A DNA stretch of 64,000 nt from Pseudomonas chlororaphis subsp. piscium (GCF_003850345.1 NZ_CP027707.1:3596001-3660000); one strand, 5' to 3'; shown: positions 43,701 through 52,405, counted from the first letter of the stretch. The notes: generated from the letters alone by a model not told the origin. A program made the numbers and translations.

Positions 43701-46317
43701 CGCCGTTGGCGATGTTGACTTCGCCACCCGCCGTCGCTGCACCGCCGACCCCATAAGCCGCATTGGCCAATGTTGTGCCCGTGGCGGACGAGTTGGCGCC
43801 CAGCGCCACACCGTTGGCAATGGTTGCACTCGCGAGCGGGCCGATGGCCACGCTGTCCTGGCCCGTCGCGCTGCTGTCGGCCAGGGTCGAGTTGCTGTGG
43901 AAATACTTGATGCCCGCACCGTTGTTGACGATGTTGTCGACGGTCTGGTTGGTGGCGAACAACTGCGAGCCATTCACTGCGTCGGTGCTGGAAGCGTTCA
44001 AGGCACCGGCCGCGACATTGGTCAACTTCACCGAGGTGCCTGCCGGGTTGAAGGTCACCTGAGTTTTGGTGGAGGCATCGTCGTATTTCACCGCCACAGC
44101 AGCGGTGTTGGTCACGCTCGTATTGAGGTTGTTCAGCGCCACGCCCACGTTGGTGCTGACCAGAGGGCCGGTGTTGCTGCCGGTCACGCTGATGCTGTTA
44201 GTGGAATAGCTGGGCGCCGTCCATGCTCCGGTGTTCGCATCGAGTGCGGCACCGCCGCCCAGGGCCGTTGCCGTGTCCTGCCCCACCTTATTCAGTTGGC
44301 TGACGTTGACTGCATCGGTAGCACTGGAACCGGCGGCAAGACCGGTGATGCGACGACCATTAGCACCATTAGCCACGTTAACTTCCCCGCCTGTGGTGGC
44401 AGTGCCGCCGACCCCATAGGCAGCGGTGCCCAGCGTCGTGCCAGTGGCGGAAGCGCCGCTGCCCAGGGCCACAGAGTTAGCCGATCCTGCCGTAGCGCCA
44501 TTGCCCAGGGCTACAGCGTTAGTAGCAGTGGCGTTGGCGGTAGGTCCCACTGCGACGCTGTCGGTACCGGTGGCGGTGCTGTCGGCCAAGGTCGAGTTGG
44601 TGTGGAAGTATTTGATACCCGCGCCGTTGTTGATGTTATTAACGGTAGTGTTGGTGGCAAACAGCTGCGACCCGTTCACCGCATCCGTACTAGTGGCATT
44701 CAACGTCGCCGGTGCCAGATTGGTGATCGTTACCGGAGCACCTGCACCGGCGCCGCCAGTCGCCCCCAAAGTGATCTTGGTGCCGCCGGCGGCATCGTAT
44801 TTGACGGCGATATTGGCCGTGTTATTGACATTGGTGTTGAGCGCTGTCAAGGCAGCCGCAACTGTCGTCTGCCCTGTAGGCCCAGTCACTGCACCGGTAG
44901 CGCTGACACTATTGATCGGCTGGCTGAAGCCGGTGATATTGCCAGTCGCCGAACTGTAGGTCGCGCCGCCGCCCAGCGTGCTGGCTGTTGTTGTGCCCAG
45001 GTTGTTGACGCCGGTGACGACCGAATTCAGCTGAGAGCCGTTAATTGCGTCGGTGCTGGTGGCAGAAATCACGCCTGCCGCAACGTTCTGGATCTGACGC
45101 TCAGTACCTGCCGCCCCCACCGACACCACACCATTGGTCGAAGCCGCTGCTTGCACGCCCGCTGCAGTAGCACCGAATTGCGCAGTCGTGCCGGTATGCG
45201 GAGCAGCTGTAGTTGACTTCGAACCTATCGCCACATCGTTGGTATTGTTAGCCACTGCGGTATCGCCCAGCGCCACGGCGCCTGCTGCAGCCGCATTGCT
45301 GGCATTACCCAGTGCCACCGAACCTTGACCGATCGCGCTATTGGCATTGCCGATGGCAACCGCGCCATTGGCAGCGATCGTACCGGCCAGATTGCCTGCC
45401 GCCGTATTGTCCGCCCCCATCGTCACCGCGCCGGTACCGTTCGCTACGTTCGGATCGCCGATCGCAACTGCGCCGTTGCCCGTGGCTTTCTGTCCGCGTC
45501 CGATGGCCACTGCACCGCCGGCAGCCGTGCTGGAATTAGCAGTGGTGCCGGACGAACCGATCGCAACGTTCTGGCCGGTCGCGCCACTGATAATCCCGTC
45601 ACCCTGTGCAATACCGAAAGCGCCATTGACTGTGGCGCCATTGCCAACGGCGATGCCTGAAGTAGCCGTCGAGACGACAGATGACCCGCTGCCGACTGCA
45701 ATTGCATTCGTCGCAGCCGCTTGCGCGCCCACAGCGTTCGCAACACCCGCAGCAGGGTACCCGCCGATTGCAATAGCTCCATCTGCGGAAGTCTTACTCA
45801 AAGCGCCAATGGCGATGCTGTAGTTGGCTGCGGTGGCTTGCGTGCCCAGAGCGGTAGCCTGTATTCCTGCCACACTCAGATAGCCAACCGCGGTGGCGTA
45901 CTTTCCATTCGCGACCAAACCTGTGCCGATCAAGGTTGCGCCGACTAAGCCAGTTGCATTGCTGTCACAGCCGGAAAGTATCGAAGTATTTCCACTCCCA
46001 TCCCCAAAAGTTCGAGTTTGGGTGGAACCGTCTACACCCGTATAGTTAACGGCACCGCTGCCGCAGCCTGATCCGTTACTTGGAGGTGAGTATGAGGCAT
46101 GTCCCGTTAACGGCAGCACCAAGACTAACGCCGCCACTAAACTTTTCAGCAAAAATCCGCCCCCGAGGGAATTCCCCCATACCGAATCCCCCGACGCAAT
46201 GCCCACGCCGGCGACGCACCTGGATCCCGATCTCTTGCCTTTGGCCGCAACCAATTCAGAAACTGCAACCCAGGTGTCGAGGGCATGGTTATAGACTGTA
46301 CGATAAACTTTGTTCAT
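37768..46317 (-). CDS. Giant trimeric autotransporter adhesin (YadA/Hia type, Vc secretion)
   Basis: 2849 residues. It begins with the extended signal region of type V proteins (MNKVYRTVYNHALDTWVAVSELVAAKG) and a hydrophobic core (LLKSLVAALVLVLPLTGHA). The passenger has YadA-like head repeats (SVAIGxxA, NSVALGNGAT), HIM/neck motifs (ATDAVNVSQLN, STDAVNGSQLF) and seven long internal repeats. The end is a coiled coil and a YadA anchor (GIAGAMAMASLPQSYSPGS... VGLAVGIGYQW) ending in Trp. As a trimer it would project far from the outer membrane and mediate attachment or biofilm formation. It is followed by a probable accessory gene, and a double palindrome lies about 300 bases upstream. Confidence 0.95.
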   Translation of the reverse strand: MNKVYRTVYNHALDTWVAVSELVAAKGKRSGSRCVAGVGIASGDSVWGNSLGGGFLLKSLVAALVLVLPLTGHASYSPPSNGSGCGSGAVNYTGVDGSTQTRTFGDGSGNTSILSGCDSNATGLVGATLIGTGLVANGKYATAVGYLSVAGIQATALGTQATAANYSIAIGALSKTSADGAIAIGGYPAAGVANAVGAQAAATNAIAVGSGSSVVSTATSGIAVGNGATVNGAFGIAQGDGIISGATGQNVAIGSSGTTANSSTAAGGAVAIGRGQKATGNGAVAIGDPNVANGTGAVTMGADNTAAGNLAGTIAANGAVAIGNANSAIGQGSVALGNASNAAAAGAVALGDTAVANNTNDVAIGSKSTTAAPHTGTTAQFGATAAGVQAAASTNGVVSVGAAGTERQIQNVAAGVISATSTDAINGSQLNSVVTGVNNLGTTTASTLGGGATYSSATGNITGFSQPINSVSATGAVTGPTGQTTVAAALTALNTNVNNTANIAVKYDAAGGTKITLGATGGAGAGAPVTITNLAPATLNATSTDAVNGSQLFATNTTVNNINNGAGIKYFHTNSTLADSTATGTDSVAVGPTANATATNAVALGNGATAGSANSVALGSGASATGTTLGTAAYGVGGTATTGGEVNVANGANGRRITGLAAGSSATDAVNVSQLNKVGQDTATALGGGAALDANTGAWTAPSYSTNSISVTGSNTGPLVSTNVGVALNNLNTSVTNTAAVAVKYDDASTKTQVTFNPAGTSVKLTNVAAGALNASSTDAVNGSQLFATNQTVDNIVNNGAGIKYFHSNSTLADSSATGQDSVAIGPLASATIANGVALGANSSATGTTLANAAYGVGGAATAGGEVNIANGANGRRITGLAAGSSATDAVNVSQLNKTGQDTATALGGGAALDASTGAWTAPSYSTNSISVTGSDTGPLVSNNVGAALNNLNTSVTNTAAVAVKYDDATTKNQVTFNPAGTAVKLTNVAVGTLNATSTDAVNGSQLFATNQTVDGLVNNGAGIKYFHSNSTLADSSATGQDSVAIGPLASATVANGVALGSNSSATGATLANAAYGVGGAATGGEVNIANGADGRRITGLAAGSSATDAVNVSQLNKTGQDTVTALGGGAALDANTGAWTAPSYSTNSISTTGSNTGPLVSNNVGAALNNLNTSVTNTAAVAVKYDDASTKTQVTFNPAGTAVKLTNVAAGALNGTSTDVVNGSQLFATNQTVDNIVNNGAGIKYFHSNSVLADSSATGLDSVAIGPVASSTVANGVALGSNSSATGTTLTNAAYGVGGAATGGEVNIANGADGRRITGLAAGSSATDAVNVSQLNKAGQDTAAALGGGAALDASTGAWTAPSYSTNSISATGANTGPLVSSDVGAALSNLNTSVTNTAAVAVKYDDASTKTQVTFNPAGAAVKLTNVAAGTLNASSTDAVNGSQLFTTNQTVDNIVNNGTGIKYFHSNSVLADSSATGQDSVAIGPLASATIANGVALGSNSSATGTTLANAAYGVGGAAIGGEVNIGNGADGRRITGLAAGSSATDAVNVGQLNKAGQDTATALGGGAALDATTGAWTAPSYSTNSISATGSNTGPLVSNNVGAALTNLNTSLTNTAAVAVKYDDASTKTQVTFNPAGTAVKLTNVAAGALNATSTDAVNGSQLFATNQTVDNLVNNGAGIKYFHSNSTLADSSATGQDSVAMGPTAVSGGANSVALGNGATANFDNSVALGSGSSAAGATLANAAYGVGGAATGGEVNIANGADGRRITGLAAGSSATDAVNVSQLNKVGQDTATALGGGAAPDANTGAWTAPSYSTNSINAVGTNTGPLVSTNVGAALTNLNTSLTNTAAVAVKYDDAATRNQVTFNPAGAAVKLTNIAVGALNATSTDAVNGSQLFATNQTVDNLVNNGAGIKYFHSNSTLVDSSATGQDSVAMGPTAVSGGANSVALGNGATAGVDNSVALGAGSSATGATLANAAYGVGGAATGGEVNIANGADGRRITGLVAGSSATDAVNVSQLNKAGQDTATALGGGAALDANIGAWTAPSYSTNSISATGANTGPLVSNNVGAALSNLNTSVTNTAAVAVKYDDATTKTQVTFNPAGTAVKLTNVAAGTLNATSTDAVNGSQLFATNQTVDNLVNNGTGIKYFHSNSVLADAQATGQDSVAIGPQSIAAGAHSLAVGSGANVAADGGLALGHLSQAQVAGGIALGDGSVADRVLAPTTGSIAAGGGTIIYDTSDATLLGSVSVGKAGSYRQITNVADATEDHDAVTLRQLTGAMGSLSSTGTLFFHANSTNPVDSLASGAESIAVGPGTVVNGDNGIGLGNQASVGQAAAGGIAIGRNTQVLLASGIALGSAAQAAAEQSVALGAGANASHAMSVALGSSSLTRVGAETGYSAYRLAAPQTSVGEIGIGTALGNRKLTGLAAGSQDNDAVNVAQLKLVGDQVDQNTTDITHLGGRIGGLETLIGAGGGIKYLHVNSTKADSAATGTDAMVLGAQAQASGNGSVAMGSGATAAADGSVAVGSGSSDDGRGAETYSGKYSGANNATSGTVSVGNASTGATRTVSNVADGKNANDAVNVRQLDGAVVEAKQYTDTSIANLGANAGQQDGRITTVESDVANIKNGTDGMFQVNNRSAAAKPKATGVDSIAGGAGAVASGNNSAAVGTRSQATGENSAALGNGAKASARNATALGTNSVADRENSVSVGSAGNERQITNLAAGTHGTDAVNLDQLTRSVADITSSANAYTDQRYMELKNDLKQQDEILSAGIAGAMAMASLPQSYSPGSSMTTAAASTYRGQASLAFGVSHMSSNGRWVTKLQGSTDTQRKVGLAVGIGYQW
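39840..44640 (-). repeat. Seven tandem repeats of 660-702 bp inside the adhesin gene
   Basis: The landmark encoding WTAPSY recurs at 40161, 40863, 41565, 42225, 42885, 43545 and 44208, giving spacings of 702, 702, 660, 660, 660 and 663 bases. The longer units have 42 extra bases: one more 14-residue head repeat (GGANSVALGNGATA type). Copies are highly similar, so recombination could change copy number. Confidence 0.9.
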
Positions 46318-46612
46318 GACTGGCTCTCCGCCAAAGTAATGGAAATGCGACTTGTCAGCAGCGCATCGAAGAGTTCCAAACCACAGAGTAAATTTTGTTC
46401 ATTTTGTTAATTTGGCGAGAGCCAACCTCGAAATCCGCGTCATCCATGGCGTGACAACGTTCGCGTTTAATTCGATTGCGTATATAAAACCTTGCCGGCA
46501 AATATCGACTCACGTCTGGAAACGACGAGAATCAAACCTCGTTTGACGTAGCAAACAGGCATCGCAATGGAATCAAGTCATCCTATTGTCTCGACTTGCA
46601 TGGCGAATTCAG

Positions 46613-46648
46613 TTAGGAAATTTCCTGCTGTTTGTAGGAAATTTCCCA
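46613..46648. promoter_or_regulatory. Paired palindromes upstream of the adhesin gene
   Basis: Two copies of GGAAATTTCC (46616-46625 and 46637-46646), extended as TTAGGAAATTTCCTG and TGTAGGAAATTTCCCA, lie 21 bases apart centre to centre. The form TAGGAAA/TTTCCNA is like the inverted heptads bound by BvgA. The same pair occurs at 48051 and 53816. The rest of 46318-46612 is A+T-rich leader without a gene. Confidence 0.65.
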
Positions 46649-46683
46649 GCCAACTTCAGTGAGGTGCATCAACACGCCCAAGC

Positions 46684-46723
46684 AAAAAACGCCAAAGAAC
46701 ATGTAATAAATGTTTTTGGCGTT
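46684..46723 (-). terminator. Rho-independent terminator after the first EAL gene
   Basis: On the minus strand AACGCCAAA-AACAT ... ATGTT-C-TTTGGCGTT is followed by TTTT. It is a strong stem with a T-run, about 65 bases past the stop of the EAL gene, and it separates that gene from the adhesin promoter region. Confidence 0.8.
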
Positions 46724-46788
46724 ATGCGATTTCTAAATAAGTTCATGCATGACTGACAACCAATAAGTCGCGCACTTGAGAGGTCCGC

Positions 46789-47991
46789 TCAATAACTGGC
46801 CGTCATCCCTCGTTGAAGGTCCAGCCAGTTCAATAAACTTGCCGCCGACATCGGTCGCGCGCACAAGTAACCCTGCCCTTGCGTACAGCCAAGTTCCAAC
46901 AGCACTGTGCGTTGTTCTTCGGTTTCAATCCCTTCGACCACCACCGACATGCCCAGCGCTTCGCCCAAGGCCAGAGTGCTACTGATCACGGCGCGGCGAC
47001 GCGGCTCGTGCTTGAGACCACGCACGAACTCGCCATCGAGTTTGATTTCGTTGAACGGCAACTGACACAACCGCTGCAATGAAGAAAAGCCTGCACCGAA
47101 ATCATCGATTGACAGACTGCAGCCCATCATTCGCAGGCGCACCAGGCTTTCCAGGCTGATCGCCGGAGCTTCGAGCAACCCCGTTTCGGTCAGCTCGAAG
47201 GTAAGCCCGGAACCGGGCAGATCATGAGCCGCCAATATGGCCTGGATCCGGCCCGAGAGTTCCGGGTTGACCAGTTGCCCCGCATGCAGATTGAACGCGA
47301 CGTTCAGGGCAAATCCCTGATTGAGTGCCTGGCGCTGGAGCCTCAGACCTTGTTCCAGTTGAAGGAACAGCAACTCATCCATCAATCCGCACCGCTCGAT
47401 AACCGGCATGAACACCAAGGGCGGCAAGACACCTTTGAAGGGATGGTGCCAACGCGCCAGCGCTTCGATGCTGCACACCTCGCCGGTCTGCAGATTGAAC
47501 TTGGGCTGAAAGTAGGTGTGCAACTGATGGCCGGCGAGCGCCCGACGAACCTCTTCTTCAGTGGCCGGTACGACAGGCAGCACACCCGATTCGTTGATGG
47601 GCTCGTTCAAGTGTTTGGCCAGCAATAGCTGTAATGCCCCGGGTTGCAAAGGCTTGCTGACATCGCCCTGCAGCGCCATGCCCAAAAGCGCCACCAATGA
47701 CCCCAGTACACTGCGTGCTTCGGCCAATAGTGTGCTGCTGACGATGATCGATCCTGCCAACCCGAATCGGTCCATCCCCTGCAGAAAGTCCAGGACGCCC
47801 GCATTCTCCATGCGCAAGTCGCACAGCGTAATATCCACTGGACCGGTCTGTTCGAGGATCGCGAGGGCTTGCACGCTCTCGGTGGCAATAAAGACTTCCT
47901 GGCAACCGGCTTGTCGCAGCCTGTTGGCCACCCCTGAAGCACCGGATGCCGTGTCGCCAAGAACCAGAATACGCAAAGGGAGCATGGACAT
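46789..47991 (-). CDS. Receiver-EAL protein, RocR-like c-di-GMP phosphodiesterase
   Basis: 400 residues. The N-terminal receiver (about 1-125) has phospho-acceptor Asp near residue 58 (VDITLCDLRM), but the usual acidic pair is reduced (ILVLGDTA). The C-terminal EAL domain (about 145-395) keeps all catalytic motifs: IEALARW, FNLHAGQL, FELTETG, IDDFGAGFSS, KLDGEF, VEGIETEEQ and QGQGYL. It should hydrolyse c-di-GMP and so oppose attachment. It has its own promoter region with a double palindrome 60-95 bases before the start. Layout matches RocR of the P. aeruginosa Roc system and, functionally, BvgR of Bordetella. Confidence 0.9.
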   Translation of the reverse strand: MSMLPLRILVLGDTASGASGVANRLRQAGCQEVFIATESVQALAILEQTGPVDITLCDLRMENAGVLDFLQGMDRFGLAGSIIVSSTLLAEARSVLGSLVALLGMALQGDVSKPLQPGALQLLLAKHLNEPINESGVLPVVPATEEEVRRALAGHQLHTYFQPKFNLQTGEVCSIEALARWHHPFKGVLPPLVFMPVIERCGLMDELLFLQLEQGLRLQRQALNQGFALNVAFNLHAGQLVNPELSGRIQAILAAHDLPGSGLTFELTETGLLEAPAISLESLVRLRMMGCSLSIDDFGAGFSSLQRLCQLPFNEIKLDGEFVRGLKHEPRRRAVISSTLALGEALGMSVVVEGIETEEQRTVLLELGCTQGQGYLCARPMSAASLLNWLDLQRGMTASY

Positions 47992-48050
47992 GGACGCAGC
48001 TCACAAGAGAGGGAATGAGCCAATTGTCCGGGCTTGGCCTGCGGGCATCT

Positions 48051-48086
48051 TTAGGAAACTTCCTTGTCAATGTAGGATTTTTCCCA
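48051..48086. promoter_or_regulatory. Paired palindromes upstream of the first EAL gene
   Basis: GGAAACTTCC (48054-48063, in TTTAGGAAACTTCCTTG) and GGATTTTTCC (48075-48084, in TGTAGGATTTTTCCCA) are 21 bases apart centre to centre, as upstream of the adhesin. The near centre is 67 bases before the EAL start codon. Confidence 0.6.
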
Positions 48087-48097
48087 AAGACCGACTT

Positions 48098-51000
48098 CTA
48101 ATCGACGGCGACGCCGGCCCCTCTCTCGACAGCGTCTGGATCAGCCATGTGCCGCTCCAACGTATGCGCCAATTGCTCCATCGCTTGTTGCAACGCATCC
48201 ACCGCTTCTGTCAGGGCGGCAGAGTCAGCCCCCATACAGACGGTTTCCAACTGCTCGCAGCACAGGATCAGACTGCCTGCCTTGATGAGCCGCGCCCCGC
48301 CCTTGACCCGATGGGCCAGACTGGAAAGCCCCGACAAGTCATGCTCGCCGAACAGCTTGATGAGCCGCAACATATCCTCTTCATTACTGCTGGCCAGATC
48401 CCCCAGCAATTTCCTGATCGCGTTGTGATCGCCATGGGTCAGTTGCTGCAGGCTGCTCAGATTGATGTCGCCCTCGAAAACAGGGCTCGGGGCGCCATCC
48501 GTAGATGGCTCCGCCCCGGACTGCACCGAGGCAAGCCGGGCACTCAGGTCACCCAGGCTGATCGGTTTGAAGAGGCAGTCATCCATCCCCTCTGCCAGAC
48601 AGCGGTCTTTTTCCTCTGGCTGAGCATTGGCGGTCAGACCGAGGATCAAGCAAGGCTCGGCCCCCGAGGACTTTTCTTCGTCACGGATGGCCCGTGTCAA
48701 TTCATAACCGTTCATGACCGGCATGTTGCAGTCAGTGATCACCACATCGAAATGGCCGTTGCGCCAGGCGCGCAGGCCATGGGCGCCGTCCTCGGCGTCG
48801 CTGACGCTGTGACCGAGGTAAGACAATTGCTGAGAGAGCAGCAATCGGTTGGCCGGGTAATCGTCGATCACCAAAATGTTCAACACACTCGCCTGATCCG
48901 TGAGCACGGCCGCAGGCGACTCGGCAGCGGGCACAGGTTGCAGGATCAGAAGATCGAGGCGGATATCGATCTGTGTGCCCTTGCCCGGCACGCTGGTCAG
49001 GTGCAAGTGCCCGTCCATCATTTCGCACAAGGTACGGCTGATGACCAGCCCCAACCCCGAACCACCCCGCGCCGACTGATGATTATTGCGGGCCTGGCCG
49101 AACGGGTTGAACAACAGCGCCTGATCTTCGGCCGAAATGCCGATGCCGGAATCCTTCACCTGGACATGAATCGCCAGACGCTCGCCGCACACGCCGAGTA
49201 CAGTCTGAACGCTCAAACGCACTTCGCCTTCGTCGGTGAACTTGATCGCGTTGCTCAGAAGGTTGGACAGAATCTGTTTGAAACGCAGGGGATCGATCAG
49301 GACATCGCGACAGGCCTTGAGGTCGAAATCCAGCAACAGCCGCACCCCCTTCTGCCGCGCCACCCCTTCGAACATGCGCACCACCGACTCGACCAGCTCA
49401 CGCAGGCTGGCCCGTTCCGGGGTCAGGGACAGGCGGCCGGATTCGATACGGGCAATGTCGAGAATGTCGCCGATCAGATCCAGCAACCCCCGGGCCGCGC
49501 CTGAGGCCACTTCGATGGCGAACCGGTCCATCACGCCTTGGTCGGCCTTCTTCATCGCCAACTCGAGCATGCCGATCACGGCATTCATCGGCGTGCGGAT
49601 TTCATGGCTCATGGTCGCCAGAAAGGTGGTTTTCGCCCGGTTGGCGTCGTCGGCGCTTTTCTTGGCGCTCTGCAGTTGATCCATCAGACGCTGGCGGTCG
49701 CTGATGTTGATCCAGCCGGCAATGATGCCCATCACCACGCCTTCACTGGTGTGATACGGCAGCATCCAGTGATACACCGTGTGCACCACACCATCGCTGT
49801 GAGTGTAGGTGCGATCCTTAATCCATCGCGTGCCGCTCTCCATGACCTTGACGTATTCGGCCTGGAACGTCTGAGCATCGGAATGCCCAACCACCGGGCT
49901 GTCGATCAGTCGCTTGCCCATCACGGCTTCGCGCGGCAGGCCCAGCGCGTCCAGGTAGGCCGAGTTGCAACTGATCAGTCGACCTTCACGGTCGCGTACG
50001 TAAATCGGATGGGGCGTGCCATCGATCAAGGCCCTCATGAACTCCATCTGATCGTTGAGCGCCAGTTCGGCCTTTTCACGGATAGACACCAGTTTGCGCA
50101 GATGAACGATCCAGAACAGCGCCAGAATCAGCAACAGCGCGAAAATGACAAACCCCTGGATGACCGCCGAGCGATGGTGCAGCCAGCTGTCGTTATCAAT
50201 CACCACGTCGTGGCGCCATCGGCTCGTCAGTTCATCCAGCTCCTCCGGAGGAATGCTTTGCAGGGCCTTGTCCAGAATCGAATACAGTTCCAGCGCCCCA
50301 CGATCGGTGGCGAAACCCGTCTGGGCCGACAGCGGACCGACCACACCGGCCACCCGCAGACGGTCGCGGTACTGACGCAGAATCATGTAGCGCCCGTTGA
50401 TCAGCGAATTGAGGGCACCGTCCGCCTCGCCTTTGTCCACCAACGCCAAGGCCTCGGCCGACGTCGCTGTCTCGACCAATTGGATACCCGGGAATGTCTC
50501 ACGAATGTACTCCTGCAACGCATTGCCGCGCCGCATCGCCAGTCGCTTGCCAACCATGCCCTCAAGGGATTGCGCGCTGCCCGCCTCGTTCTGCGTGATC
50601 AGGACAAACGGGCTGGTCATATAAGGCCGGGTGAACCGCAGTTCGCCTTCACGGACCGTGCTGGGGGTGAAGGCCGCGATCAGATCCGCATTGCCGGCCC
50701 GGACCTGCTCGACCAGTTTCTCCATCGAGCTGCTGCGCAGGACATCGAATTTCAGACCGGTGCGCTGGCTGACCTTGGCCAGCACCTCGGCGCCGATGCC
50801 CCGGAATTCGCCCTGCCCATCAAAAAAGGAGACCGGCGGGAGACTGTCGTTGACGGCCACGGTCAGCCGAGGGTGCTTTTGCATCCAGCGTTGTTCGGCT
50901 ACGGTGAACTGGAGAGAATCAAGGCCGGCAACGTTGAGGTCCCCTGCCCCCCACCGATGCAGGATCGTCATGCGATCGCTGATCGGGATCACCTCCAGCG

Positions 51001-51778
51001 CTGCATTGATGATCTGCAGGAGCTGACCGTTGCGCTGATTCAGGGCGAACGAGAAATGCGTGCTGAACACACTCGACAACGTCGTCAGGTAGACGTCATT
51101 GAGGAAGTATTTGCCGACCAGATAATGGGTACTGACGGCATCGCCCAGATACGCATCTGCCTGATTGAATGCCACGGCGCCGATCGCGCTCTGGGCCGAT
51201 GAGTGCAGCTGTAGCGCAGCCTTGGGGTAGTTCGCGGTGACCGCGTCCGTCGGCTGAACGTGATCAACGATGGCAAGGCGGTTGCCAGCCAGGTCTGGCG
51301 CCAGCACCTGGCCGGCGCCGCTGCGCGTCACCAGCACCGACGGGGCCTGCACATAGGCACTGGTGAGCGCCAGCTCTGGATCTGTCCCATCGAAACTGTT
51401 GACGGTACCCACCAGATCCAGCTCACCGTCCCTCAGCGCCCGCATTGCCTCGGCCTGGGAATCATAACGAAGCACTTCGATCTTGATGTGCAACATGCCG
51501 GCCAGCAGCGCGGCATAATCGGCCGTGATGCCCTCGTAGTCCTGGCCTCCAGTAATCATGCCGAAGGGCGCGCTGTCCGGCAGCGATGCACCCAGACGCA
51601 GTGATCCTTTATCGCGCAACCAGCGCCAGTCCGCCTCATCCAGAACGACCGAAGGCAGTTCGCCATTCGAACGACCGAAGAGGTTCAGGGTTTGCACCGC
51701 AGCCTGTACCGGCGAAACACTCCCCAACTGACCGAGCAGACAGGCGGCCAGCCCAAAGTAACGCAGAAGAGTTTTCAT
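48098..51778 (-). CDS. BvgS/EvgS-type hybrid sensor histidine kinase (RocS-like)
   Basis: 1226 residues. Signal peptide 1-27; two tandem periplasmic SBP_bac_3 (Venus flytrap) domains (about 40-285 and 295-520); one membrane helix near 546 (VIQGFVIFALLLILALFWIV); PAS domain about 580-695 (GTPHPIYVRDREGRLISCNS). HisKA follows with His near 726 (LATMSHEIRTPMNAVIGML), then HATPase (NLLSNAIKF, GSGLGLVISRTL), a receiver with Asp near 1014 (VVITDCNMPVMNGYEL) and an Hpt domain with His near 1155 (LAHRVKGGARL). A complete four-step phosphorelay. The ATG directly follows the stop of the response regulator gene (TAGATG), so both are co-translated. Confidence 0.95.
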   Translation of the reverse strand: MKTLLRYFGLAACLLGQLGSVSPVQAAVQTLNLFGRSNGELPSVVLDEADWRWLRDKGSLRLGASLPDSAPFGMITGGQDYEGITADYAALLAGMLHIKIEVLRYDSQAEAMRALRDGELDLVGTVNSFDGTDPELALTSAYVQAPSVLVTRSGAGQVLAPDLAGNRLAIVDHVQPTDAVTANYPKAALQLHSSAQSAIGAVAFNQADAYLGDAVSTHYLVGKYFLNDVYLTTLSSVFSTHFSFALNQRNGQLLQIINAALEVIPISDRMTILHRWGAGDLNVAGLDSLQFTVAEQRWMQKHPRLTVAVNDSLPPVSFFDGQGEFRGIGAEVLAKVSQRTGLKFDVLRSSSMEKLVEQVRAGNADLIAAFTPSTVREGELRFTRPYMTSPFVLITQNEAGSAQSLEGMVGKRLAMRRGNALQEYIRETFPGIQLVETATSAEALALVDKGEADGALNSLINGRYMILRQYRDRLRVAGVVGPLSAQTGFATDRGALELYSILDKALQSIPPEELDELTSRWRHDVVIDNDSWLHHRSAVIQGFVIFALLLILALFWIVHLRKLVSIREKAELALNDQMEFMRALIDGTPHPIYVRDREGRLISCNSAYLDALGLPREAVMGKRLIDSPVVGHSDAQTFQAEYVKVMESGTRWIKDRTYTHSDGVVHTVYHWMLPYHTSEGVVMGIIAGWINISDRQRLMDQLQSAKKSADDANRAKTTFLATMSHEIRTPMNAVIGMLELAMKKADQGVMDRFAIEVASGAARGLLDLIGDILDIARIESGRLSLTPERASLRELVESVVRMFEGVARQKGVRLLLDFDLKACRDVLIDPLRFKQILSNLLSNAIKFTDEGEVRLSVQTVLGVCGERLAIHVQVKDSGIGISAEDQALLFNPFGQARNNHQSARGGSGLGLVISRTLCEMMDGHLHLTSVPGKGTQIDIRLDLLILQPVPAAESPAAVLTDQASVLNILVIDDYPANRLLLSQQLSYLGHSVSDAEDGAHGLRAWRNGHFDVVITDCNMPVMNGYELTRAIRDEEKSSGAEPCLILGLTANAQPEEKDRCLAEGMDDCLFKPISLGDLSARLASVQSGAEPSTDGAPSPVFEGDINLSSLQQLTHGDHNAIRKLLGDLASSNEEDMLRLIKLFGEHDLSGLSSLAHRVKGGARLIKAGSLILCCEQLETVCMGADSAALTEAVDALQQAMEQLAHTLERHMADPDAVERGAGVAVD

Positions 51779-52405
51779 CTAGATCAGGTTATTGCGCTTG
51801 GCAAAGTCAGCCAGATACACCACCGACTTCACATTGAGCTTTTCAATGAGGCGGGTTTTATAAGTGCTGACGGTCTTGTTGCTCAACAACATGGCATCAC
51901 CGATTTCCTTGTTGCTCAGGCCCCTGGCAAGTTGCTGCAAGATGACCAGTTCTCGATCGGACAGGCCGCGAATCATCTCCAGCTCGGTGGAGTCTATGTC
52001 GCTGCGACGTACAGAGTTTCCTGCAAGGTTGGGGAAAAAGGTATAGCCGGCCATCAGCGCCTTGATCGCTTTGCTCAGCTCGCTCAATTCATCGGTTTTC
52101 GAGATATAACCGGCAGCGCCCGCCTTCATGCAGCGCATGGCATAGAACGCTGCAGACTGAGAGGTCAACACCAGGATCTTGCTCGACAGTTTCAGCGCAC
52201 TTATCCGGTTGATGACTTCCAGTCCGTCGAGGCTGGGCATGGCGATGTCCAGCAGAATCAGTTCCGGCTGATACTTGCGAGCCATTTGCACGGCATCGGC
52301 ACCATTGTCAGCCTCGCCAACGACTTCGAATTGCTCACGCTCAAGCAACACTTTCACCGTCGCCCGAATGAAGGGATGATCGTCTACAATCAACGCTTTA
52401 TGCAT
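51779..52405 (-). CDS. BvgA/EvgA-type response regulator (RocA-like)
   Basis: 208 residues. Receiver with the acidic pair (ALIVDDHPFIRA), phospho-Asp (LILLDIAMPSLDG) and Lys (GYISKTDELSEL). LuxR/FixJ HTH: LSDRELVILQQLARGLSNKE, then SNKTVSTYKTRLIEKLNVKS. It receives phosphate from the adjacent hybrid kinase. By family it binds inverted TTTCCTA-like heptads, which are present as paired palindromes upstream of the adhesin and both EAL genes. First gene of the operon; the 153 bases before it contain no clear copy of that pair. Confidence 0.93.
   Translation of the reverse strand: MHKALIVDDHPFIRATVKVLLEREQFEVVGEADNGADAVQMARKYQPELILLDIAMPSLDGLEVINRISALKLSSKILVLTSQSAAFYAMRCMKAGAAGYISKTDELSELSKAIKALMAGYTFFPNLAGNSVRRSDIDSTELEMIRGLSDRELVILQQLARGLSNKEIGDAMLLSNKTVSTYKTRLIEKLNVKSVVYLADFAKRNNLI

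Noticed and set aside
42574..45216. 880-codon plus-strand open frame opposite the adhesin repeats
   Set aside because: It exists because the repeat unit lacks stops in that frame; it repeats with the adhesin period and has no independent features.
37768..46317. CRISPR-like array suggested by regularly spaced repeats at 40-44 kb
   Set aside because: The repeats are 660-702 bases, coding and in frame; they belong to the adhesin passenger.
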